A program made the position numbers and the translations under genes. Under the pieces are notes generated by a model that was not told the origin of the DNA, searched no databases, and saw only the letters and a program-made list of their open reading frames with translations. Below, piece after piece: positions 16,957 through 27,000 of a DNA stretch of 61,535 bases. The stretch's first letter is position 1. Each line of letters starts with the position of its first letter. Source of the stretch: Candidatus Thalassarchaeaceae archaeon (GTDB lineage Archaea; Thermoplasmatota; Poseidoniia; Poseidoniales; Thalassarchaeaceae); NCBI GenBank assembly GCA_030745885.1, contig JASLNR010000033.1:1-61535 (forward strand), given 5' to 3'.

Positions 16957-17589
16957 TCAGCCTTCGTCCTCTTCGGCGGCTTCTTCCTCATCGGCCTTCT
17001 CTTCTTCCTTCTCCTTGATGGCCTCGATGACCGACTCCCTCATCCCTCGGAAGGTGTCAGTCTGGGCTGTCAACTCCTTAGCGGCTTCTACGGCGCGGTC
17101 GATCATGTCGTATCTGGTTTGAATGGCCTTGTTGAGGTCCTCGAATACATGCATGTGCTGAACATACCAGTCGTCGCGCGCGGACAACTCGGCCACCGCG
17201 GTTTCTCGCTCTTCGTGGATTTCCTCCGCCACGTCCATGATTCGCCCGGTCCGGGCCTCCTCAACACGCAGCATCTCCTCAGTCTTCTGCAGCTTATTCT
17301 CGAGAAATGGGATCTTCGCATCAGCTTTGGCCAATCGGACTTCCATCTCGTCCTTCTCACTGCGCAAGTTGCCAAGAAGGGTGTCGAGTCCCGCTTTGGT
17401 GGTCACCATCTCGACTATTTCTTCTTCTCGAGCCGCGATTTCGATTTTCAACGCATCAAGATCCTCCTCGACGCCCTTGTAGGCCGTTAGCATCTTCTGG
17501 AGGGCCTCCTCGTCCTTCTTGGCCTGCTGTTCCAACTGACGGATGCGGTCTTCCGGCGAGACGCTGGGTTGATCTCCTTCGCCCATCAT
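16957..17589 (-). CDS. Coiled-coil protein of unknown function
   Basis: A 210-residue, mostly helical, highly charged protein. Heptad-rich coiled coil runs from about residue 12 to 130 ('RIRQLEQQAKKDEEALQKML', 'AREEEIVEMVTTKAGLD'), a second helical part contains the only aromatic cluster ('RDDWYVQHMHVFEDLNKAI'), and the tail is acidic ('EEEAAEEDEG'). No enzyme motif or membrane segment. It is the last gene of the minus-strand run, 66 bases after the M20 peptidase, and is convergent with the MFS gene (7-bp gap). A structural or scaffolding role is possible but not shown. Confidence 0.7.
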   Translation of the reverse strand: MMGEGDQPSVSPEDRIRQLEQQAKKDEEALQKMLTAYKGVEEDLDALKIEIAAREEEIVEMVTTKAGLDTLLGNLRSEKDEMEVRLAKADAKIPFLENKLQKTEEMLRVEEARTGRIMDVAEEIHEERETAVAELSARDDWYVQHMHVFEDLNKAIQTRYDMIDRAVEAAKELTAQTDTFRGMRESVIEAIKEKEEEKADEEEAAEEDEG

Positions 17590-17655
17590 CTCTCATCATC
17601 CACAAGTGCCCCCGATATAACCCCGGCGGCAAAATAAACAGATTCAAACCAGTTA

Positions 17656-19074
17656 TCAGGAGTCCTCGGAAACCGCTGCGACAGTAGCAGAGAGGACCGC
17701 AGTAAGCCTCTTCGACGATGGGATGTGCATCTTCTCGTCTGGACCGTGGGCATTGTTTCCCGGTCCGGAGGCACCCGTGCACAGGAACTTGGCTTCAGGG
17801 TACTTGCCCTGCATCATTGCCATGAACGGAATCGTGCCACCCGTCCAAGACGCTAGGGGTGGCAAGCCAGTAAGTTGCAACGAGGCTTCGTGTATGGCTT
17901 CGCTGACCTTTCCCTCAAGGGGAGGGGCATGGAAGCCATCGGCGCAGGAGTCCGGGGCGAAGGTAATCTCCGCTCCATAGGGGGGATTGGTCTCGAGGAC
18001 CTCCTTGGCCTTGGCCAACACCGATTCGGATTCGACGCCCGGGGGGATTCGAAAACTGAGTTTCAGGTCGGTATTGGTGCGCAAGACATTGCCAGCAACC
18101 TGGACTGGAGGCATGCCATCGGCGCCGATTATCGACAGAGTGGGCTGCCAATTCATCGCGATTATCATGTCCTCTGTCGAGTCGGCTACACGGACTAGGG
18201 AATCCACAGTGGGAAGTTGGCTCCACACGCTATCTCCGACGACCTCGGCCAATGCCGCCGCCTTGTCACGAATATCAGAGTCGATCTCGACGTGCATTTC
18301 TGGAATCAGGACCTTGCCCGAAGTGGAGTCCTCGACTCTGTCGAGCAGCATCCTCTGAATCCTGAAAGAGGAGGGAATCGAGCCGCCTGAAGTGCCGGAG
18401 TGAATACCCTCGTGCGAAACGCGAACCGATAGCGTGCCAGAGACTAAGCCCCTGAGGGCTTCCGTCATCCAGATGTGCTCATAGTCAGGGCCCCCGCTAT
18501 CTAGGACCACGATCATGTTCGGGTCGCCTAGTTGTTCGGAGAGGGCATCTAAATACGGAGGTAGGTCGAAGGAACCCGATTCCTCGCAAGTCTCGATGAG
18601 GAAAACGCATCGCGGATGAGGGATTCCTGCTTCCTGAAGCAGGCGGATCGAAGTCACGCAAAGATAACCTCCGTACCCGTCGTCTATTGATCCCCTGCCG
18701 TAAAGCCAGGGATCCCTTCGTACAGCCTTCAGTGGGTGGAGGCCTTCGGACCAAAGCTCGGGCTTGGAGGGCTGCTTGTCGAGGTGCGAATAGAAGATGA
18801 CCTCCCCCGGACCTGTGCCTTCGATTATAACCAGCAGAACGGGTGATTTGTCCTCGATGCGGTGAGTTTCGTAACTCATCCCCGATATGGGCTGTTCGTC
18901 GAGCCAACCACAAAACAGGTCGATGGTGGCTTTCAATTCGCCAAGTTCGTCCCAATTTGGCTCGAAGAGCGGTGAGAGTGCCTTAATCTCAATGAAATCG
19001 GAAAGACTGGGCAGAATAGACTCCTCCCAGAGTTCGTCGCTTCTTTGCATCATCGATTCTAGGTTCAACGCCAT
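17656..19074 (-). CDS. M20 family metallopeptidase (dipeptidase-like)
   Basis: A 472-residue cytoplasmic zinc peptidase. Metal ligands are visible: 'YSHLDKQP' (H97, with D99), 'GRGSIDDGYG' (D131/D132), 'ETCEESGS' (E164/E165), 'VVLDSGGPD' and the C-terminal histidine in 'NNAHGPDEKM'. The lid/dimerisation domain lies between about residues 215 and 340. Length and the HLDxQP form match the carnosinase/CNDP-like M20 dipeptidases, which cut short peptides. It lies 22 bases after the AddA-like gene on the same strand; a functional link to DNA repair is not implied. No signal peptide. Confidence 0.9.
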   Translation of the reverse strand: MALNLESMMQRSDELWEESILPSLSDFIEIKALSPLFEPNWDELGELKATIDLFCGWLDEQPISGMSYETHRIEDKSPVLLVIIEGTGPGEVIFYSHLDKQPSKPELWSEGLHPLKAVRRDPWLYGRGSIDDGYGGYLCVTSIRLLQEAGIPHPRCVFLIETCEESGSFDLPPYLDALSEQLGDPNMIVVLDSGGPDYEHIWMTEALRGLVSGTLSVRVSHEGIHSGTSGGSIPSSFRIQRMLLDRVEDSTSGKVLIPEMHVEIDSDIRDKAAALAEVVGDSVWSQLPTVDSLVRVADSTEDMIIAMNWQPTLSIIGADGMPPVQVAGNVLRTNTDLKLSFRIPPGVESESVLAKAKEVLETNPPYGAEITFAPDSCADGFHAPPLEGKVSEAIHEASLQLTGLPPLASWTGGTIPFMAMMQGKYPEAKFLCTGASGPGNNAHGPDEKMHIPSSKRLTAVLSATVAAVSEDS

Positions 19075-19096
19075 GCTGCCTTGTCAAGGGCCTCTC

Positions 19097-22000
19097 TCAT
19101 GGAGTCTTCGACTCAAAATCATCAATTTGAGGTCCGCAGATAGGAAGTTGTCCCTTGTGGAAGGGGCACTCCTCGCAGATTGACGAGGATTCTCCCGAGA
19201 GTCTGGGGAATTCCGAAAGAGGTACGTTGGTGGACATAGCGATGCGCGCCGTGCGGGCTAGTAGCTCTTCGAGTTCTACTAAGGCCTCTTTCAGGGAATC
19301 CTCTGCATACTCTACCATCCTGCCTGTGACGCCAACCAGTATGGCCGGTGGGAGGACCTCCCTGCGAGGAATGTTCGCTGTGTCTCTGGCCTTCTCGATG
19401 TCAACCAAGGCAAGGTAGTACAGGGCCATCTGCATTCTGTGCTTCCTCAGAATCTCCTCCTCGGCCTCGCATTTCGGACCGAGCTCCTCGGAACCCAACG
19501 CAGCCAGAAGTCCCGTTAGTTGGGAATCGGTCATCTTGTCGGCGTCTTCGGTCTTCAGGTCAACCGGCCGTATTGTCGAGGAGCCCCTAGATGTCCTTGT
19601 GCAGAGGACAAGGTCGATGATTCCGCTAATCTCAATGGTGGATGAATCCATGCTAACCATTGGTTCAGGGCCTTCGGGTCTCCATCTTTCTCGGACAATC
19701 GTATCCAGATTCGTTGGCAGAGCGAGGTGGAATGGCATCTCCGTCCTCAGGCCCTCGAGTCTGTGTCCCCCCACATCAGCCCCGGAGACCAAGGAACCCA
19801 CGCGGCCGTTTCGCACTCGTTCGGCCATGGTCCTCACGAGACGGGCAGCGTGCTCCTCATCCGCTCCAGGAGGCAGAAGTTCGCGGAAAACAGTCTGGTG
19901 GATGCCCGAATCGGCCATCTGATCCTCCCTGAAAGTGGTCCATGATTCGAGGAGCGGGGTGCTGGGTCCGCCCTCTCCCGGGCCGGGATTCCCAATCCCA
20001 ATCTCCATGACTCTGTGGAAAATCGTGCCGAAGGTAGCGCGATCGACATTCTTGGGCATCCCATCGATGGATGATGGGGGATCTGTCGGCATGACTGGTT
20101 CCGGTTCCATGCCACCGCGAGTCTCGAACCAATGGCGACGGGCGCAGTTCTGGAAAACCGGGAGTTTGCTGGGAGTGATTCTGACTCTGGGAGCCTGCTC
20201 CTTCCGGGGCTCGGGGAGTTCGGGTGTCACCGCTTTGAAGGAGGAACGGGCGGTTTCGTCAAGCCTTTCGATGCGCTGCAGAGGGGTGAGAACGTCGCTC
20301 GGATGGGAATCTTGTGTGTCGAAGCAATCAGGGTGGTGGATCAGGAGCATCCCTGCGAGTGCGGAAGACCCTCCCAATGAGGCTTCGTCGAGCATCTTCG
20401 CTGGGTCAAAGATGCGTTGGCCATGAGACTTGATCTCCGGCTCGTTCTCGCCGTCGTTCTCATCGAGCCACGGTGAGTCGGGCTCGCATCGTCGCCAAGA
20501 GCCCTGCCGCAGTGACTCGATCCACATCTGGCCTAGTTGCGGCATCGACCGGTCGTAGGTCCATGGAACCCTGAGGCCCACTCCCTCGCACCATTCCGTC
20601 CCTTTGGGAGAGCCGGCGATTATCAGTCGCTCTTTGGCCCTAGTTGCTCCGACGTAGAGGAGCCTGCGGGCCTCAGCGCTCTTGCGAGCCTGATGCAGCC
20701 TCTTGACATGCGACCATAGTGCGGACCAGGGGGGGTCCTCGGTCGGCCATGGCTTCGGGTTGCCGGCGAAGAACTCTGGGCTAACGATGAGTCGGCCGAT
20801 GTTCTCGCTCCTAAGATTAGTCTGTCTATCAGAGAATATGTCGGCAAGAATGACGACTTTAGCCTCTAGTCCCTTTGCGCTGTGGATGGTCATCACCCTA
20901 ACCGCATCACGGGGGGGCACGGAATCTGCCCTCAATGCGCCTGAACTGCGCTCGCGTAAGTCGCGGACCCTATCTGCCAGCACAATCGGGTCACCCCCGA
21001 CCTCGATGGATAAAGCACGGATGACCTCGACGAGCTGCTCTACGTCCTGTCGTGATACCGGGTCGGGAAATGCGGTGAGGATGTCCGACCTGTCAATGGT
21101 CTCCTCGAGCAAGTCGGTGAGGCGTGCAGATTTGGAGAGTTCGCACCATCTGGCTACCAATGCTCTCTGACGATCGTTGACAGTATGCTCTACGAGTCTG
21201 GTCAATAGGTTCTCGCCCCATCTCGAGTCCCCTATGAAAGACTGCAACTGCGCGTCATCCAGCCCAATCAAGACGGAACGGGCGACCCAAGTGGCGTGAT
21301 GACGAGAGCGGGGTCTGGCCACAAACTGCAGAAGGCCTTCAAGAGCGTGGACAGCAGGCCTGTCGAGCAAGCTACCCTCGCGGTCAACCTGAGAGGGTAT
21401 TCCAAGATCATGGAGGTGTCGAATCATGATGTCCCGAATCTTTGGCCTGCTGGGTAGCAGAATCATGATGTCGCCCGGCAAGACCGCCACAGAGTCAACT
21501 TGGTGCCACCCCCCCTCCGCTGAACGGATTCTTACAGGCGTGGCCTCAATCAGACTCCTCACACGTCGGGCGATCAGCATCGCCTGCCTCTCTAGAGAAT
21601 TGGGCTTGCCCGGACCGAACGGATTCAACGGTATTGTCAAATCAGTGGTCGGATTTGTTTCACCGCCGGTGCTCAACGGGCACAGCCATTCGATCGAACC
21701 TGAGTTTTCCTGCTTCTCAATACTCGGGTACAGGGTCTGGGGAACTGCATAGAAGTCCCCATTGGGGAAGTGCCGGTGCCTGTGATTGAATACATCGTCC
21801 CACCACTCGTTCATCGCCCTCAGCATTCCGCCTTCGGTTCGGTAGTTCACCTGAAGTGGTACCATTCCCTCAATGCGGGCCTGAACCTCCGCATCGCTGA
21901 GAGCGGGGAGGTTTCTGTCGGTCGCATCGAAGGGAATCCAAGCGACCAAGTCGCGACCTGATTTCTCCATGTACTCAGCAGCGGTCGCGATGGTGAACGT

Positions 22001-24049
22001 GTGGGCGTTTCTCGGATCACGGCTGTGGGAGTCTCTCCTAAGTGCGGGTTCGCGGGTTAGTTCGGGTAAGGTGCTGAACTCGTGGCCGTTGATCGTCCTG
22101 AGCCTCCTAGCGAATTCCAAGAAACCTCTGACTTCGGCCTGCCTGAATGCGTATATGCTCTGTTTTACATCTCCTACGTAGCAGACGGTTGGTTGCCATG
22201 GGGTGTCTGGGGTCGGTGGATCGCCCTCCTCGCGCTCGCGCTCGCCCCACAACCTAGACAGGAGCCTCCACTGTAGAGGGGAGTTGTCTTGGGCCTCGTC
22301 TATAATGAAAGCCCGATACCTCCTTCTGATTCTCTTCAGCAATCCGTATCTGCTCTCCAAGTCTGTGCGGATAGCCCCCAGATTGGCTGTGGAGGCACCC
22401 GCCTCGGTCGGATTTGCTTCTAGTATTGAGAGCGCGCTGAAGGCCGCTTCAATGTGATCATCGCGCCATGGGCTGTCGTCCAGTGAGTCCAACGCTCTCT
22501 GGATTGAGGGATGGTAGAAGGTTCTGCATACCGATGGGCAGTTGGCGAGTAGCAAATCTCCCGCCAGTCTCTTGATGTCATCGAAGTCGTGTACCTCTTC
22601 TCTATCCTTGAGTTTCTGGATGATACCTTGGAATCCCTGATGGACCAGATAGAGATCCTGCAGGTTGCGTACCTCTGCCTCGAGAGTGAAGTAGTGCTGC
22701 TTTGGTTTGGAGTCATGGAGGCGTTCGGGGAGGGGAATGGGCAATGGAATGAGGGGTGGCTCCCAGCTGACGGGGCTCCCTGGAGGGGTGGAGCCGTCAA
22801 GCATAAGTGCGATTCGAGAGAAGTGCAGTAGGGCTTTGCCATGGTCGCTCGACCATGTCTCTTTGAGGGTGGAAATGATATCCCTCATGCTGTCTCGGAC
22901 TTCCTCCTTCGTACTCTTGTCTCGAATTTCTGAGTACTTCCCGATTCCGGGGGGCCAATTGTCTGCTGGGAACTGCAAGTGAGGGAAGAAGGTGGGCTTC
23001 GGACCCATCAGGCTGACCGGACTGACGGTACAGACCAACACGTGGCTCAGCCAGACCAGTTGTCCCCACGCATCTTCGGGGGGGCCATCCCTCCCTAGAG
23101 TGTCCAAGCAAGCCATCCGAGACTCAGTTGGCCATCCCCCAACGGCTAGAACAGCGATGTTCTCCCTGATTAGTTCGCAGAAGGAGGAGATTGTCTCATG
23201 GACCTGATTCGCATGATCGGAGATACCGTCTGGGTCGATTGATGCTATAATCTGCTGGAAGAGGAGATTGGGAGTGATTGTGCCACTCTCGTCCATGATT
23301 CTGCGTGCGGTCTCGTCGATGAACACAGATCGTTTGACAAGGCTTCGAAGAACGCTGGAAGCAGTCCTACGGCCCGAGTAATGATGAGCGATCCTGTCTC
23401 GGGCGGCAAGAACCTCGGAGGCGATGTGGGCTGGGATTCCAGCATCGACGGCATCGCCGACAAACGATATTGCGCTAGGTAGCCTCCACAAAGTGTTGTG
23501 TGCCGACTCGGTTAGCAGATTCCTTCTCGCATCAGAGATGTTCTCGCGGCTGAGGGCGTCACCCAGTCTTCCGCGGTAAGGGGCCACCAGTTGAAGGAGA
23601 AACGAGTCGATGGTCCCTATCGGGGCATCCTCTAGCAAGGTCAGCAGCTGTTCTCCGAAGCCTTCGTGCCTGATTCGTGGATCTGTGCGATGAATCCCAT
23701 CGTCACCCCTTGGACCGGGTCTCAGCCTAGAGATACTTCGCCGCAGGCGGTCCCTCATCTCGTCGGCCGCCCGGTTAGTGAATGTCAGCAGAACGACCTC
23801 CCCCGGAAGCAGGCCGCCCCACTCGCGCAGGTCCATGCGTTCGGAGGCGGGTGCTGCGATTACCCCACCTTCGAGCGTCGATGGTCGTTCGGGCTGAGGG
23901 AAGAGCCGGGTGGCTCTTTGATCCTCGGTGAGATAGTGCTCGATGACGCGATCGACGATGGTGCTGGTCTTCCCTGTGCCCGCTCCAGCATCAATTACGA
24001 TATGAGCATCCAGATTCAATGCCAGCCTCTGTGCTGTGTTCAGGCGCAT
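19097..24049 (-). CDS. AddA-like UvrD-family helicase with C-terminal PD-(D/E)XK nuclease and Fe-S cysteines
   Basis: A 1,650-residue superfamily 1 helicase-nuclease. Helicase motifs appear in order: Q motif 'NTAQRLAL', I 'AGAGTGKTS' (residues 21-29), II 'FIIDEAQDNSPLQW', III 'YVGDVKQSIYAFR', IV 'NYRTEGGMLRAMNEWW', V 'VMTIHSAKGLEAKVVIL' and VI 'LLYVGATRAKERL'. The C-terminal 350 residues hold a RecB-type nuclease with 'GTIFHRVME', 'GIIDLVL', 'VDLKTED' and 'QMALYYLAL', all catalytic positions kept. A cysteine in 'QNCARRHWFE' and a final 'CEECPFHKGQLPIC' could hold a 4Fe-4S cluster. The start overlaps the AddB-like stop by one base (TGATG). By analogy with AddAB/RecBCD it would process DNA double-strand breaks for recombination. 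It is larger than bacterial AddA (about 1,200 residues). Confidence 0.9.
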   Translation of the reverse strand: MRLNTAQRLALNLDAHIVIDAGAGTGKTSTIVDRVIEHYLTEDQRATRLFPQPERPSTLEGGVIAAPASERMDLREWGGLLPGEVVLLTFTNRAADEMRDRLRRSISRLRPGPRGDDGIHRTDPRIRHEGFGEQLLTLLEDAPIGTIDSFLLQLVAPYRGRLGDALSRENISDARRNLLTESAHNTLWRLPSAISFVGDAVDAGIPAHIASEVLAARDRIAHHYSGRRTASSVLRSLVKRSVFIDETARRIMDESGTITPNLLFQQIIASIDPDGISDHANQVHETISSFCELIRENIAVLAVGGWPTESRMACLDTLGRDGPPEDAWGQLVWLSHVLVCTVSPVSLMGPKPTFFPHLQFPADNWPPGIGKYSEIRDKSTKEEVRDSMRDIISTLKETWSSDHGKALLHFSRIALMLDGSTPPGSPVSWEPPLIPLPIPLPERLHDSKPKQHYFTLEAEVRNLQDLYLVHQGFQGIIQKLKDREEVHDFDDIKRLAGDLLLANCPSVCRTFYHPSIQRALDSLDDSPWRDDHIEAAFSALSILEANPTEAGASTANLGAIRTDLESRYGLLKRIRRRYRAFIIDEAQDNSPLQWRLLSRLWGEREREEGDPPTPDTPWQPTVCYVGDVKQSIYAFRQAEVRGFLEFARRLRTINGHEFSTLPELTREPALRRDSHSRDPRNAHTFTIATAAEYMEKSGRDLVAWIPFDATDRNLPALSDAEVQARIEGMVPLQVNYRTEGGMLRAMNEWWDDVFNHRHRHFPNGDFYAVPQTLYPSIEKQENSGSIEWLCPLSTGGETNPTTDLTIPLNPFGPGKPNSLERQAMLIARRVRSLIEATPVRIRSAEGGWHQVDSVAVLPGDIMILLPSRPKIRDIMIRHLHDLGIPSQVDREGSLLDRPAVHALEGLLQFVARPRSRHHATWVARSVLIGLDDAQLQSFIGDSRWGENLLTRLVEHTVNDRQRALVARWCELSKSARLTDLLEETIDRSDILTAFPDPVSRQDVEQLVEVIRALSIEVGGDPIVLADRVRDLRERSSGALRADSVPPRDAVRVMTIHSAKGLEAKVVILADIFSDRQTNLRSENIGRLIVSPEFFAGNPKPWPTEDPPWSALWSHVKRLHQARKSAEARRLLYVGATRAKERLIIAGSPKGTEWCEGVGLRVPWTYDRSMPQLGQMWIESLRQGSWRRCEPDSPWLDENDGENEPEIKSHGQRIFDPAKMLDEASLGGSSALAGMLLIHHPDCFDTQDSHPSDVLTPLQRIERLDETARSSFKAVTPELPEPRKEQAPRVRITPSKLPVFQNCARRHWFETRGGMEPEPVMPTDPPSSIDGMPKNVDRATFGTIFHRVMEIGIGNPGPGEGGPSTPLLESWTTFREDQMADSGIHQTVFRELLPPGADEEHAARLVRTMAERVRNGRVGSLVSGADVGGHRLEGLRTEMPFHLALPTNLDTIVRERWRPEGPEPMVSMDSSTIEISGIIDLVLCTRTSRGSSTIRPVDLKTEDADKMTDSQLTGLLAALGSEELGPKCEAEEEILRKHRMQMALYYLALVDIEKARDTANIPRREVLPPAILVGVTGRMVEYAEDSLKEALVELEELLARTARIAMSTNVPLSEFPRLSGESSSICEECPFHKGQLPICGPQIDDFESKTP

Positions 24050-27000
24050 CAGAAATCATCCTCCATCCTGACTTGGCAGGCATTGCTGACCGAGCAATAC
24101 CTGCACACCCCCTTCGAAGGAGTCGGGTGCACCTTGCCAGAAGCCGCCCCAGCCGCAACCCCCAGAGCGACGGACAGACGCTGGGCCAGCCATGCTCTTA
24201 GATGGTCACTGTCTGGAGAGGGGGGCTCGTCGGAGAACCTGTGCAGACTCGCAGTGTGATCTGTGCGTGTTCCCACATTCAAACCTGAATGGGAGGCGGA
24301 GTACCACGAAGAGACCTCGAGCCTGTGCTCGGTGTTGTGACCGAACAGGGATATCCCAGTTGCCACAACCAAATCACCAGGATGAGCTATCTCCCACGCT
24401 CTGGCATAGAGTGCCAGTTGTAACTCATCCAACAGACCGTCCGAGTGGCGATCCTTGGGAACCCTCGACTCCGAGGTCTTCAGGTCCCTGATTGCTACGA
24501 GCCTCCGAGGCCTCCATCCGGAATTGTGGACTCTTATTGGGGCGATGCTCTTGTCTCCATCGGAATCGACCCAAACGTCTCCATCATAATCGAAAGGAAG
24601 CAAGTCAACCCGATCGATGTAGCCTCGCACCCGGATTGGTGGGAGTTCCCCCTTGCCGGTCATTTCTGCAGGTAGGGTAATCTCGATGCCGTTCTCCTCG
24701 TGGTTCGACATACTCCACTCCAGTGACACGGGGGATGCATCACCGAGCCTGCCCTCGGCACGAACTATGGTCCCTATCCGGCCCGTAGGAGGAACCGGTC
24801 TGGGATCGGCCAGCCAACTATTCCAGGAATCGCGGTCCATTCCGGTAAGTATCCTCAGCCGGTGTGTTGACACAGCATCGGTCCTATCGAGCCACGGAGC
24901 TCTTGAGTCGAGGGCCTCAAGGGCTATTCGCATCACCTCATTCTCACTGATGCTAGATCGCGCGACACTCATGATTGCCCCATTCCCCGAGAGTTCTCGC
25001 TCTTCACCGATGGCGAAGCCCAAGATTTCGCACAGCATGTCGTGATGGACTAGGTGCAGTAGATCGCCATGCGTTCGGGGATCGAGGTCTTCGGCCTGCA
25101 ACTCCTCCTGCTCCGCCTTGAGCGCCTTCGAAAGCCACCCCATCCTAGGGCACTTGAGCCAGTCATGGAGTCTGCTGGCCGACCAGATTTCAATCCTCTG
25201 CTCCGCTCCATTGGAGTGGCCATGCCTCGCGTCGCTGACTGCCGAGCCCGAAGCAGGGGGGGAGAAAGGCCGAGGGTCGATGGTAGGCGTCCTCTTGCCT
25301 TCTGCGGTGTGGGCCCCAATCACAGGCCATCTTGTATTATCGCGGGGGGAGTCGGTTCCTTTAGGGGTCCTGCGAGCGAGGTCGGGTCTTTCGAAAGAAA
25401 ATAGGTGCGATACAGCATTTGCAGGCAGGTATCCGTCGGCCCCAGATCGACTGGGCTGTCTCCTTTCGCGGTCACGCTGCAACTGCAGGTCCATCGAAAC
25501 AGAGACCGAACTCGGATTGATGGGTGGTTTAGAGGGTTTCATCATCCATCTCAGCAGGTTACCATCAGACTGTCGTAAGTCGCGCGGACTGACTGGGCCA
25601 GAGGGGAGTGTTGCAAGTACCTCCGCCTCGTCATTGGGATCGTTGGCGCTAGTCCACTCCCTGATTGGCGCAGCGGCTGGGGATGCGTCATCGAAGCTTG
25701 GATCGAGCAGTATGACTTGGGAGCCCGCTGCTAGTAGATGCTCGAAATGGTGTCGGGCGTCGCGCACTGGTCCATCGGGTCTGAGCAAGTTCATCGAGTG
25801 TCGCTCCTCCTCACCAAGGAAGGGGACTTTCTGGACTCTGAGGTCCCACGAAGAACTAGACAGGTTCGCAAGGATGACCAAATCCGCAGTACACCCCAAG
25901 GCATCATGAGGACTCAGGACTCTGACTCTACTGCTTGCGCTTGGGCCGCCTTGTCGGATGCTCGACAACCGAATCAAAGACGTTATCTCGTCGACCCATT
26001 TTGGGCCCAATTTGGGGGGATTTTGACCGATGCTGCCCTGCTTCTCCCTCAAGGCTCGATGGTCCCTGACAATAGCCTGAACGACCGCTGCCGGTGAGGT
26101 ACCCTCACCGTCACACATCTCCATTGCCGATTTGAGGTTAATTAGCCCTAGCGTTTCGGCGAGCCACTCGTCCCCGGTCAATGCCGGCTTGCGCAGTGGA
26201 AGAATTTCTCCTGTGTGACATCCTACTCTGAAATGCTCGTCATCCAGAGCCTCGCGATCCTCGCCTCTTAGCAATGGCCTGAGTGAGTTTGTAACACAGA
26301 GGAGCCACCACTGGGTTGACTCCTTTCCGATTCCTTCTAGTTCTGAGAGCGGGGTCCTCGCCGTGGTCCGCAGCCATCTACTGAGTGCGCCGGGCCCCCC
26401 CAATACATGTTCACCACGTGCGAGCTCAGTGAGCAGATCTAGGTGCGCATGCGGCCGGATTTCGTAATTGGAGGGATGCTTCCCGGGGTCGTCAAAGATT
26501 CTGATGGATGACTGCAGAGCGAGCGAGCGCAGGCCCTCAAGGCCGAATGCGTCGGAACCATGGGGCAAGTTTGCCAGAGAGGCGAGCCAATGTCCCAGTG
26601 AGTGGGAGGTGACGGGGGCCTGAGACGGGGGCATCGGTATTCCGAGGTCTCGCAGAGCGCGTTCCCAACGAGGGATATTGGACTCCAAGGCCGGATCAAC
26701 GATGATGACTTGGTCGTTCTCGCTAGCCTCTAGTCGCTCGCGCACTAGACCGCTCGCCGCATCGAAGGAATGGTTCTCCCTCTTCAGGAGAAGGCGTCTG
26801 ACACTGCCGGAGTTGTCTGATGTGTCAGGCTCGTGAGGGGGGACCCATCTAGGAATCTCTGAAGGGCTCTTGATTGGGTACTCGTCGACAAGAAGATGGC
26901 CGTGGTGGCCGAGCCTGAAGCTGCCTGGGTACGTCAATTGATGAACGGGCCGATGCCTCGAAAGGGCCAGCATTATTTCCGTGTGGGATTGGGCAATCCC